Assembly (NCBI RefSeq): GCF_008630495.1
Contig: NZ_VWOJ01000003.1
Location: forward strand, 1 to 64,000
DNA length: 64,000 nucleotides
Origin: Alkalicaulis satelles
Lineage (GTDB): Bacteria; Pseudomonadota; Alphaproteobacteria; Caulobacterales; Maricaulaceae
Reading direction: 5' to 3'
This document shows, in pieces, positions 1-7,815 of the stretch (the stretch's first letter is position 1; each line of letters opens with the position of its first letter). Both the position numbers and the translations under genes were made by a program. A model generated the notes under the pieces. The model worked only from the letters and a program-made list of their open reading frames with translations. It was not told the DNA's origin and did no database searches.

Positions 1-70
1 CGTTCCGACCCCGGACGGCGTGCGTGAGCCGCTCAACCGGCGTGTGGAAGTCCTGATCAACCTCAACTGA
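1..70 (+). CDS. C-terminal end of an OmpA-family protein (partial)
   Basis: Reading from base 2, the last 22 codons end in NRRVEVLINLN and a TGA at 68-70. The NRRVE motif is the usual end of the OmpA peptidoglycan-binding domain, where the Arg residues lie by the peptidoglycan-contact helix. The gene starts upstream of the window, so its N-terminal part (beta-barrel, lipoprotein or other) cannot be judged. It converges on the threonine dehydratase gene, with a strong hairpin between them. Confidence 0.7.
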   Translation, partial: VPTPDGVREPLNRRVEVLINLN

Positions 71-97
71 TCACGGACAAACCAGGACTAAAAGCGC

Positions 98-123
98 GGC
101 CCGCCGGGATATCCCGGCGGGCC
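98..123. terminator. Bidirectional hairpin terminator
   Basis: A perfect 26-bp palindrome (arm GGCCCGCCGGGAT, centred on GATATC) sits between the convergent OmpA-family gene and the threonine dehydratase gene. On the minus strand it is followed by GCGCTTTTAG and on the plus strand by GTTTG, so it could end transcription from both sides. The T-runs are short, so efficiency is uncertain. Confidence 0.75.
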
Positions 124-172
124 GTTTGCTGTGGGGGTCGCGGACAAATCGTCCGGTTCGCCCGGCCGCCGG

Positions 173-1414
173 TCAATAGGCCGCAGTCTCCACCTTGAAG
201 CCGGCCCCGCGCACGGCGGCCAGTATCCGGTCCATATGGGCGCGGTCATGGGCCTCCACCGAGATATCGATATAGGTCACCTTGGCCGGCAGGTCGGAAA
301 ACACCCGGTGATAGGCCACATCGATCACATTGCCTTCCTCACGCGCGATCACGGTGGAGACCTTCACCAGCTGGCCGGGCACGTCGATCAGCTCGATGCG
401 CAGGCGCGCCATGCGCCCCGAGCGCACCAGCCCGCGCAACAGGATCGAGGACAGGAGCCGGGTGTCTATATTGCCTCCGCACAGGACCGTGGCGACCTTG
501 CGCCCCCGGAAGCGTTCGGGCTGTTCGAGCATGCCCGCCAGCCCCGCCGCGCCCGCGCCTTCGGACAGCACCTTCATCTCGGTGAGATAGAGATAGAGCG
601 CGCGCTCCAGCGCCGGCTCGCCGGCCAGGATCACATCGGCCACCAGCGCGCGCACCAGCGGCGCGGTCAGCGCGCCGGGCGCCTTGACGGCAATGCCTTC
701 GGCCAGCGTGCTGCCGCCGGTCTCGCGCGCGCCGCCATCCAGAGCATTGACCATGGACGGATAGAGCCCGGCCTGCACCCCGATCACCTCGATGTCCGGG
801 CGCTGCGCGCGCGCGGCCAGCGCCAGGCCTGAAATCAGCCCGCCCCCGCCAATGGGTGCGGTGATGACGTCCAGATCACCCTGCTCGTCCAGCATTTCAC
901 GCGCGATCGTGCTCTGGCCGGCGATCACCCAGGGATCGTCAAACGGGTGGATGAGGGTCAGCCCCTGTTCCCGGGCCAGTTCACCGGCGCGCGTCTGGGC
1001 CTCGTCAAAAGTCTCGCCGGCGATCATCACCTCGGCGCCCAGGCCTTCGGTCTTCTGCACTTTCACGATGGGCGTGCCGCGCGGCATCACGATCACGGCG
1101 CGTATGCCCAGGCGTGCGGCGTGGCGCGCCACGCCCTGGGCGTGATTGCCCGCCGAGGCCGCCACCACGCCCGCCGCACGCTGATCAGCGCTCAGGCTCA
1201 TCAGCCGGGCCAGTGCGCCGCGTTCCTTGAAGGAGCCGGTATGCTGGAGCGTCTCCAGCTTGACCCAGAGCTCGCAGTCCAGCGCCTCGCCGATCCGGTC
1301 GGCGCGCACGAAAGGCGTGCGCACAATCCCGTCCAGCCCGGCATCATGCCAGCGCCAGACCTCGGCGAGGGCGTCGGACAGGCCGGGGATGGTGCGGGCT
1401 TCAGGCAAGGGCAT
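173..1414 (-). CDS. ilvA: Threonine ammonia-lyase (threonine dehydratase) with ACT domain
   Basis: This is a cytoplasmic PLP enzyme converting L-threonine to 2-oxobutanoate and ammonia, the first step towards isoleucine. It has 413 residues, the short form with a single regulatory domain. The PLP-binding lysine is K63 in TGSFKERGA; a SAGNHAQG substrate loop (87-94) and the glycine-rich phosphate loop IGGGG (187-191) follow. An ACT domain fills roughly 336-413 and probably binds an amino-acid effector. The ATG has only a weak ribosome-binding site but no better start exists before residue 71. The gene stands alone, divergent from the nucleotidase gene. Family assignment is firm; biosynthetic versus catabolic role cannot be settled from sequence. 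Confidence 0.93.
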   Translation of the reverse strand: MPLPEARTIPGLSDALAEVWRWHDAGLDGIVRTPFVRADRIGEALDCELWVKLETLQHTGSFKERGALARLMSLSADQRAAGVVAASAGNHAQGVARHAARLGIRAVIVMPRGTPIVKVQKTEGLGAEVMIAGETFDEAQTRAGELAREQGLTLIHPFDDPWVIAGQSTIAREMLDEQGDLDVITAPIGGGGLISGLALAARAQRPDIEVIGVQAGLYPSMVNALDGGARETGGSTLAEGIAVKAPGALTAPLVRALVADVILAGEPALERALYLYLTEMKVLSEGAGAAGLAGMLEQPERFRGRKVATVLCGGNIDTRLLSSILLRGLVRSGRMARLRIELIDVPGQLVKVSTVIAREEGNVIDVAYHRVFSDLPAKVTYIDISVEAHDRAHMDRILAAVRGAGFKVETAAY

Positions 1415-1445
1415 GGCGTCGACTCAAAACAGGGGTGGTCAGTGT

Positions 1446-1457
1446 GGAACGCGTTCC
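1446..1457. promoter_or_regulatory. 12-bp palindrome in divergent promoter region
   Basis: GGAACGCGTTCC is a perfect 12-bp palindrome with a central CG, lying between the divergent threonine dehydratase and nucleotidase genes. The shape suits a homodimeric repressor such as a LacI-type protein, but no regulator gene is adjacent. It is reported as a candidate operator only. Confidence 0.35.
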
Positions 1458-1549
1458 CACCTGCGGGCAAACGCCAATTTGACCCGGCAAGCATGACCGG
1501 TCCCGCACTCATGTGCTAGGAGCCGGGTACGTTCTCACCGGAGGCTTTC

Positions 1550-3409
1550 ATGCTGTTGCGCCCGCTCCTCATCATCCCTGTCGCGCTCACCGTCCTGATC
1601 GCCGCCATGTCCACCCTTGCAGCCTGCGAGGCGGGCCGCGAGGACGGACCCGCCGCCGCGCCGGGGGCCGAGCCCTTCATCCTGACCCTCTTGCACATCA
1701 ACGATCATCACAGCCATCTCGAACCCCATGCGCTCACGCTTGATCCCGCCGTGCTGGGCCTTGAGGGCGAGGAGCCGCTGACCCTCTCCCATGGTGGTTT
1801 CCCGCTGCTCACCCCCCTGTTTGCCGAGCGCGCGCGCGCGTCCGAGGCTGTGCTCACCCTGCATGCGGGCGACGCCATGACCGGCACGCTCTACTACACC
1901 CTGTTTGAGGGCGAAGCCGATGCTGCGCTGATGAACCGCATCTGCTTTGACGCCTTCGTGCTGGGCAATCACGAGTTCGATCATGGGGATGCGGGCCTCG
2001 TCCGGTTTCTCGATTTCCTCGATGACGGAGCTTGCGAAACCGCCATTCTCAGCGCCAATACGGCCGCTCATGACGCCTCGCCCCTGATCGGGCGCTATCA
2101 GCCCTCGGCGGTGTTCGAGCGCGCGGGCCGGCGCATCGGGGTCATTGGTCTGACCATCGCGGAGAAGACCAAGATCTCCTCCTCCCCTGACCCGGACACG
2201 CAGTTCCTGGACGAGACGCAAAGCGCCCAGGCCGAGATCGACCGGCTGCGCAGCCAGGGCGTCACCAAGATCATCCTGCTCACCCATTCCCAGTACGAAC
2301 GCGAGCGCGCCATGGCGCGCGCCCTGTCGGGCGTGGACGTGATCGTGGGCGGGGATTCCCACACGCTTCTGGGGGACGCCGCAGTCCTCGCCCCGCTGGG
2401 CTTCAGCCCGGACGGCCCCTACCCCACGCTGGAGACCAATGCTGACGGCGACCCGGTCTGCGTGGTGCAAGCGTTTGAATATGCGCGCGTCATGGGCGAG
2501 CTGCAGGTGAGCTTTGACGATCAGGGCCGGGTGATCGCATGTTCGGGAACCCCGCGCATCCCGGTAGACGCCTCTGAGGCGGACGAAACCCTGACCGCAG
2601 CCCTCGCCGCCCATTCCGTGCTCTATCCGGTGACCCCGGACGCAGACAGCGCGGCCCTGCTGGCGAACTTTTCAGAAGCGCTCGACGAGCTGCGCCAGAA
2701 CGTGATCGGCGAGGCGGGAGAAAACCTGTGCATGGTGCGCCTGCCCGGCGAGGGCCGGGCCGAGCCGCTATGCGCACGCGCCGAAACCTATGCGCAGGGC
2801 TCCCATGTCTCGGCCCTGGTGGCTGAAGCCTTCCTGCAGCGCGAGGGCGGGGCCGATATCGCCCTTCAGAACGCGGGCGGCGTGCGCGCCAGCATCGCGG
2901 CGGGGCCGGTCACCATCGCTGATATTTTCACCGTCCTGCCCTTCGCCAACACGCTGCACGTGCTGGAGCTGTCAGGCGCGGAGATCCTTGAGACGCTGGA
3001 CGCCGCCGTGGGCGATGCGGTCAGCGGCGGCGGAGCCTACCCTTATGCGGCGGGCCTGCGTTTCACCGCCGATCTGTCGGCTGAGCCCGGCGCGCGGGTG
3101 CGCGATGTGGAGGTGAACCCGCGCCTGGCCGGCGACTGGGGCCCCATCGACCCTGAAGCGCGCTACCGGGTGGTGACCAATTCCTTCATCGCCGGAGGCG
3201 GGGACGGCTATCAGGTCTTCGCCCGCGCCAGCGCTGAGGGGCGCGTCACCGACACCTTCGCCGAATACGCCCAGAGCTTCGTCAATTATGTGCGCGCCTT
3301 GAGCGAGGCTGGCGAGGCCCTGAACCGCCCCGCGCCAGAGCGCATGAGCACACAGCGCTTCATCAGCGCGGACGGCTGCGATCACGCTGAAACGCAGGCT
3401 TGTGAATAG
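1550..3409 (+). CDS. NadN-like 5'-nucleotidase/NAD pyrophosphatase lipoprotein
   Basis: A 619-residue metallophosphoesterase of the UshA/5'-nucleotidase family. The N-terminus has a hydrophobic segment and lipobox (STLAAC, Cys26), so it is probably anchored in an envelope membrane. The first metal motif is INDHHSHLEPH (50-60) rather than the usual NDxHGH; the doubled His followed by LEPH is what I recall from Haemophilus NadN, which cleaves external NAD. GDAMTG, LGNHEFDHGD and GGDSHT complete the catalytic domain. The C-terminal half carries NAGGVRA and GGGDGY, the nucleotide-specificity domain. The start is set by GGAGG at about 1541. The role is inferred as salvage of extracellular NAD or nucleotides. 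It ends three bases from the convergent prenyltransferase gene. Confidence 0.85.
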   Translation: MLLRPLLIIPVALTVLIAAMSTLAACEAGREDGPAAAPGAEPFILTLLHINDHHSHLEPHALTLDPAVLGLEGEEPLTLSHGGFPLLTPLFAERARASEAVLTLHAGDAMTGTLYYTLFEGEADAALMNRICFDAFVLGNHEFDHGDAGLVRFLDFLDDGACETAILSANTAAHDASPLIGRYQPSAVFERAGRRIGVIGLTIAEKTKISSSPDPDTQFLDETQSAQAEIDRLRSQGVTKIILLTHSQYERERAMARALSGVDVIVGGDSHTLLGDAAVLAPLGFSPDGPYPTLETNADGDPVCVVQAFEYARVMGELQVSFDDQGRVIACSGTPRIPVDASEADETLTAALAAHSVLYPVTPDADSAALLANFSEALDELRQNVIGEAGENLCMVRLPGEGRAEPLCARAETYAQGSHVSALVAEAFLQREGGADIALQNAGGVRASIAAGPVTIADIFTVLPFANTLHVLELSGAEILETLDAAVGDAVSGGGAYPYAAGLRFTADLSAEPGARVRDVEVNPRLAGDWGPIDPEARYRVVTNSFIAGGGDGYQVFARASAEGRVTDTFAEYAQSFVNYVRALSEAGEALNRPAPERMSTQRFISADGCDHAETQACE

Positions 3410-3412
3410 GGA

Positions 3413-4429
3413 TCAGTAAGCGCGCTCGACCACGAACTCGGCGAGCGCCGCCAGAGACTGGCTCCAGACATTGTCCGGCGCGGCGTCCAGCGCTTCGACC
3501 GCGCGCGCAGCGTGGGCGCGGGCCTGCTCCAGCGTGGCGTCCAGCGCGCCATGGCGCTTGAGCCGGGCCACCGCCTCGTCGAAATCCTCCGGCCCCTGCA
3601 CGCCCTCGCCCATGGTGCGCGCCCAGAAGCTGCGCTCGGCCTCGCCGCCGGCTTCCATGGCCAGCGCCACGGGCAGGGTGATCTTGCCCTCCCGGAAATC
3701 ATCGCCGGTGTTTTTGCCCAGCGCTTCGGCCACGCCCCCATAGTCGAGCGCATCGTCCACCAGCTGGAAGGCCAGGCCCAGCTCGCGGCCATAAATCTCC
3801 AGCCCGGCCTCCACGCGCGGGGACGCGCCCGCCAGGATCGGCGAAACCTGGGCTGCGGCGGCGAACAGGGCGGCGGTCTTGGCGGCGATAATGTCCATAT
3901 ACTGATCGCGTGTGGTGGCGATCTGGCGCGCGGCGGCCAGCTGGCGCACCTCACCCTCGGCGATCACGGCGGCGGCGCGCGAGAGTACGTGCAGGGCGCG
4001 CATGGAACCGGCATCCACCATCAGCATGAAGGCGCGCGCAAACAGGAAATCACCCACCAGCACGGACTGGGCGTTGCCCCAGACCTGATTGGCAGGGGCC
4101 TTGCCCCGGCGCAGGGCGCTGTCATCGACCACATCATCATGCAGGAGCGTGGCGGTGTGGATGAACTCCACCGCCGCAGCCAGCGCCAGATGACCCTGGC
4201 CCTCATAGCCGCACAGGCGCGCCGCGGCGACCGTGATCAGCGGGCGGATGCGCTTGCCGCCGGCATTGAGCAGGTAATGGGCGATATCGGGGATGACGGC
4301 GGTAGCGCTGGCGGAACGCTCGGCGATCAGCGTCTCCACGCCGGTCATATCCGTGCTGGCGAGCGCGGCCAGGCGCACCGCCGGATTCACCGGCGCCGCC
4401 TTCAGGTCCGTCTGGGGAAGTCCGTTCAC
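3413..4429 (-). CDS. ispB: Polyprenyl diphosphate synthase
   Basis: A trans-type isoprenyl chain-elongating synthase of 338 residues that would make the C40-C50 side chain of ubiquinone from farnesyl diphosphate and isopentenyl diphosphate. Visible motifs are GGKRIRP (57-63), the first Asp-rich motif DDVVDD (98-103) followed by RRGK, and the second Asp-rich motif DDALD (225-229). Length and motifs match octaprenyl/decaprenyl synthases; chain length cannot be predicted by eye. The gene is divergent from the DUF2007-trmN6 pair. Confidence 0.93.
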   Translation of the reverse strand: MNGLPQTDLKAAPVNPAVRLAALASTDMTGVETLIAERSASATAVIPDIAHYLLNAGGKRIRPLITVAAARLCGYEGQGHLALAAAVEFIHTATLLHDDVVDDSALRRGKAPANQVWGNAQSVLVGDFLFARAFMLMVDAGSMRALHVLSRAAAVIAEGEVRQLAAARQIATTRDQYMDIIAAKTAALFAAAAQVSPILAGASPRVEAGLEIYGRELGLAFQLVDDALDYGGVAEALGKNTGDDFREGKITLPVALAMEAGGEAERSFWARTMGEGVQGPEDFDEAVARLKRHGALDATLEQARAHAARAVEALDAAPDNVWSQSLAALAEFVVERAY

Positions 4430-4563
4430 GCGCTATGGCCTCTTGCGGTTGATACACGCGCCTGCACAATAGGTAGCCCCTGCGCCCCCGGCAAGCTGAC
4501 CGGGCTGCGTGAGAGGGACGCAGGCTGGCGCCGGCGCAACAGCGCGCTCAGGAGTGTGAGATA

Positions 4564-4782
4564 ATGATGATCGAGGTCCTGTCCACCAATGACCCGGTAA
4601 AACTCAGCTTCGCCGAGGCCGTGCTGCGCGACGCCGGGGTGGAGGCCGTGACGCTGGACGCCCATACCGCCGCCACCTTCGGCGGCGCCCTGCCCTGGAT
4701 CAAGCGCCGGGTGCTGGTGCGCGAGGCCGACGCGGCCAAGGCGCGCATGGCGCTGGCCGCGGCCATGCCGAAGGACGAATGA
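4564..4782 (+). CDS. DUF2007 small protein
   Basis: A 72-residue protein starting EVLSTNDPVKLSFAEAVLRDAGV, the typical DUF2007 opening (ferredoxin-like small domain, described as a putative signal-transducing or PII-like fold). No catalytic residues are evident. AGGAG lies nine bases before the ATG. Its stop overlaps the next start (ATGA at 4779-4782), so it is translationally coupled to the tRNA methyltransferase gene. Molecular function is unknown. Confidence 0.85.
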   Translation: MMIEVLSTNDPVKLSFAEAVLRDAGVEAVTLDAHTAATFGGALPWIKRRVLVREADAAKARMALAAAMPKDE

Positions 4783-5531
4783 CCACCGCCAGCCCGGCCG
4801 GTGACGGTCTGACCGGGGACCGCATACTGGGCGGGCGGCTGAGCCTTGTGCAGACGTCTGACGGTTACCGCGCCGGGATGGACGCCATCCTGCTCGCGTC
4901 CGCTATCCGCCTGGCGCCCGGCGCGCGGGCCGCCGAGTTCGGATGCGGGCCGGGGGCCGCGCTGCTATGCGCCGCCCACGCCTGCCCTGACGCGCACATC
5001 ACCGGCGTGGAGCTTGATCCGCGCGCGGCGGATCTGGCGCGGCGCAACGCCGCCGCCAACGGGATGGAAGACCGGATCACCATCGTGGAGGGCGATGCGC
5101 TCACCTGGCGGCCCGGCGCGGCGCTGGACGCGGTGTTTTTCAACCCGCCCTTCTTTGATGATCCGCAAGCCTTGCGCGCGCCCAAGCCGGGCAAGACCGC
5201 CGCCTGGATCAGCGAGGCGCCGCTGGCCGACTGGATCAGCGCCGGGCTCAAGCGCCTCAAATCCGGCGGGAGCCTGACCTTAATTCACCGCGCCGACCGG
5301 CTGGGCGAGGCGCTGACCGCCCTTCAGGGCCGCGCGAGCATGGTGGTGCTGCCCGTGCATCCGCGCGCGGGCGCCCCGGCCAAGCGCATCCTCATCGAGG
5401 CGCGTGCAGGCGGACGCGCGCCGCTGGCGCTCCTGCCCCCGCTCGTGCTGCATGAGGACGGGTCGGGTGCCTGGACGGCGCGCGCCGATGCGCTGCTGCG
5501 CGGGCAGGCGCGGCTTGAAATGCGCGCCTGA
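4779..5531 (+). CDS. TrmN6-like tRNA (adenine-N6) methyltransferase
   Basis: A class I SAM-dependent methyltransferase of 250 residues. The SAM loop is EFGCGPGA (53-60), the acidic strand is GVELD (76-80), and the amino-methylating motif is NPPF (122-125), which marks N6-adenine or N5-glutamine enzymes. The order SDGYRAGMDAILLA then NPPFF is that of the tRNA1(Val) A37 enzyme TrmN6/YfiC. It likely methylates tRNA in the cytoplasm. It is coupled to the DUF2007 gene by a 4-bp overlap. Confidence 0.85.
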   Translation: MTTASPAGDGLTGDRILGGRLSLVQTSDGYRAGMDAILLASAIRLAPGARAAEFGCGPGAALLCAAHACPDAHITGVELDPRAADLARRNAAANGMEDRITIVEGDALTWRPGAALDAVFFNPPFFDDPQALRAPKPGKTAAWISEAPLADWISAGLKRLKSGGSLTLIHRADRLGEALTALQGRASMVVLPVHPRAGAPAKRILIEARAGGRAPLALLPPLVLHEDGSGAWTARADALLRGQARLEMRA

Positions 5532-5578
5532 AACCGCCAAGTCAGCCCCACACATACGCCGCCTGACCGGGAGACCCC

Positions 5579-6409
5579 ATGTCCATCATCCGCGACGAAC
5601 TCGCCCGCGCTGCACGCGCCCTGCGCAAGCTGACCGGCGCCAATGCGCCGCGCGTGCCGCTGGTGCGGCTGGAGGGCATGATCGCGGCGGGCGGGCGCAA
5701 CGCCAATGCACTGAGCCTGAACCGGCTGGAAAAGCTGCTGGACAAGGCCTTCGCCGACCGGGACGCGGCGGCGGTGGCCATCACCATCAACTCGCCCGGC
5801 GGCAGCGCGGTGCAATCGCGCCTGATCCATGACCGCATCCGCGCCCTGGCGGCGGAGAAGGAAAAGACCGTGCTGGTGTTCTGCGAGGATGTGGCCGCCT
5901 CGGGCGGGTACTGGATCGCGTGCGCGGGCGACGAGATTTTCGCTGACCCCGCCTCCATCATCGGCTCCATCGGAGTGATCAGCGCCGGCTTCGGCTTCAC
6001 CGGCGCCATGGAGAAGCTGGGCGTTGAGCGCCGGGTGAAGACGGCGGGAAAATCCAAGCTGCTGGCCGATCCGTTCGGGCCGGAAACCGAAGAACAGGCC
6101 GCCACGATCAACCGCCTTATGGGCGCCATGCACGAGCAGTTCATCGCCCATGTGAAGGCGCGCCGGGACGGCAAGCTGAAAGACGGCGCCGAGCTGTTTG
6201 ACGGCTCGGTCCATACCGGCTCCGAGGCGCTGGAGCTGGGCCTGATCGACGCTCTGGGCGAGGCGCGTAGCGAGCTGAAGAAGCGCTTTGGCGACAAGGT
6301 GGTGATCCGCCCGCTGGCGCCGTCCCGCCTGGGCGTGATCTCGCGCCTGACCAGCAGCGCGCTGGACCATCTCGAACTGCGCGCCCTGTGGGCCCGCTTC
6401 GGGCTTTAA
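5579..6409 (+). CDS. S49 family (SppA-like) serine protease
   Basis: A 276-residue member of peptidase family S49, which uses a Ser-Lys dyad to degrade signal peptides or membrane-protein fragments. INSPGGS (70-76) forms the oxyanion region, Ser108 lies in AASGGYW, and Lys160 in GKSKLL lies 52 residues later, the spacing expected for the dyad. No signal peptide or membrane segment is seen, so this is a short soluble form of the kind common in alphaproteobacteria. A GGGAGA ribosome-binding site precedes the ATG. The 3' end overlaps the convergent MATE gene by 4 bp. Confidence 0.9.
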   Translation: MSIIRDELARAARALRKLTGANAPRVPLVRLEGMIAAGGRNANALSLNRLEKLLDKAFADRDAAAVAITINSPGGSAVQSRLIHDRIRALAAEKEKTVLVFCEDVAASGGYWIACAGDEIFADPASIIGSIGVISAGFGFTGAMEKLGVERRVKTAGKSKLLADPFGPETEEQAATINRLMGAMHEQFIAHVKARRDGKLKDGAELFDGSVHTGSEALELGLIDALGEARSELKKRFGDKVVIRPLAPSRLGVISRLTSSALDHLELRALWARFGL

Positions 6410-7728
6410 CCGGTTTTCCCCGTCACCGCGCGCTTCAGCCCCGGCAGGCCGAAAGCCAGCGTGCCCGCACGCGCGGCGTAATACGCCAGGAAGGCCGCCC
6501 ACAGCCCGGTCACACCAAAGGCGGGCCTCAGGATGAGGTCCAGGGCGAGATAGATGGCCAGCGCCGCAATCATGGCGTTGCGCATCACAGGACCGCGCGT
6601 GGTTCCGATCATCAGACCGTCCAGCTGCCAGCTGGGCCAGCCCACCAGCGGTACCAGGGCGCAGGCGATGATATAGCCCGCCGCCGCCGCGCGCGCGGCG
6701 GGGTCGGTGGTCATGGCCATGACAAACGCCTCGCCCCAGATCAGAAACGCCGCACACATCACAAGAGAGCCCGCGAAGGCGAACTCGCTGGTCAGCCGGA
6801 AGGCGCGTTTCAGCCGCGTCCAGTCGCGCGCGCCCGCCGCCCGGCCCGTTTCGGCCTCGGCCACATGGGCGAAGGCGTCCAGGATGAAGGCGCAGATGGA
6901 GATGTATTGTAAGAGGATCGCGTTGCCCGCCAGCACGTCCGCGCCTTCGCGCAGGCTCGCCTCGTTGAACCAGTAGAAACCGGCCAGCAGGGCGAGGGTA
7001 CGGATGAACAGGTCGCGATTGACCGCGAACAGCCGGATCAGCCCGTCACGGTCCAGCACCCGCTCGGGCGCGGCGCGGCCGCGCGCGCGCAGCACCGCCC
7101 AGATGATTACGCCGGCCAGCGCCAGATGCAGCCACTGGGCCAGCGCGCTGGCGCCGGCCACGCCCGCCACGCCCCAGTCCAGCCCGAACACGAACCAGAC
7201 CGACAGCGCGGCGTTGGCCAGGTTGAGCACGATCTGCAGCACCAGCGCACGGCCTGTGAGTCCCAGCCCGATCAGCCACCCATAAACGGCGAAACCGGCC
7301 AGTGCGGCTGGCGCGCCCCAGATGCGCGCATCGATATAGGCGCGGGTGTCGGCGGCCACATCCGGCCCGGCGCTGAACAGGGCAAGCGCGCCCTCGCGCA
7401 GCGGCCACTGGACGACGATCATAAGTGCGCCCAGCAGGCCTGCCAGGATCAGGGCGCGGTAGAGCACCGTGCGCACCGCGCCGGGTCTGGCCGCCCCGTC
7501 GGCCTGGGCGGTGAGCGCGGTGGCGCCCATGCGCAGAAAGCCCAGAGACCAGTAGAACATGTTGAACACCAGCGTGCCCAGCGCCACCGCCGCAATGGCG
7601 GACGCATTCCCGGCATGACCGATGACGGCCAGATCCACGAGCCCCACCAGCGGGGCCGCCACATTGGCGCCCATGATGGGCAGGGCGCGGGACGCCACGG
7701 CGCGGCGGGTCAGGATCGCTTGGCTCAT
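6406..7728 (-). CDS. MATE family efflux transporter (DinF-like)
   Basis: A 440-residue polytopic membrane protein with about 12 hydrophobic segments. The N-terminus (IMGANVAAPLVGLVDLAVIGHAG) is the opening of the MATE/DinF family, and a second pseudo-repeat follows the central loop. It would export cationic drugs or metabolites using an H+ or Na+ gradient; the substrate is unknown. It is a single-gene unit on the minus strand, downstream of the TonB receptor terminator. Confidence 0.92.
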   Translation of the reverse strand: MSQAILTRRAVASRALPIMGANVAAPLVGLVDLAVIGHAGNASAIAAVALGTLVFNMFYWSLGFLRMGATALTAQADGAARPGAVRTVLYRALILAGLLGALMIVVQWPLREGALALFSAGPDVAADTRAYIDARIWGAPAALAGFAVYGWLIGLGLTGRALVLQIVLNLANAALSVWFVFGLDWGVAGVAGASALAQWLHLALAGVIIWAVLRARGRAAPERVLDRDGLIRLFAVNRDLFIRTLALLAGFYWFNEASLREGADVLAGNAILLQYISICAFILDAFAHVAEAETGRAAGARDWTRLKRAFRLTSEFAFAGSLVMCAAFLIWGEAFVMAMTTDPAARAAAAGYIIACALVPLVGWPSWQLDGLMIGTTRGPVMRNAMIAALAIYLALDLILRPAFGVTGLWAAFLAYYAARAGTLAFGLPGLKRAVTGKTG

Positions 7729-7763
7729 GACACGCCTATCGGGCCAATTTGCGCAAAAGAAAA

Positions 7764-7790
7764 CCCCCGCCCGGGAACGCCGGGCGGGGG
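7764..7790 (-). terminator. Terminator of the TonB-receptor gene
   Basis: Arms CCCCCGCCCGG (7764-7774) and CCGGGCGGGGG (7780-7790) pair perfectly around a 5-base loop. Read on the minus strand the hairpin is followed by TTTTCTTTTGC, a good T-tract. It lies about 26 bases after the stop of the receptor gene and before the start of the MATE gene. Confidence 0.9.
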
Positions 7791-7815
7791 TGGGTCAGTC
7801 AGGCAGGAAAATGAC

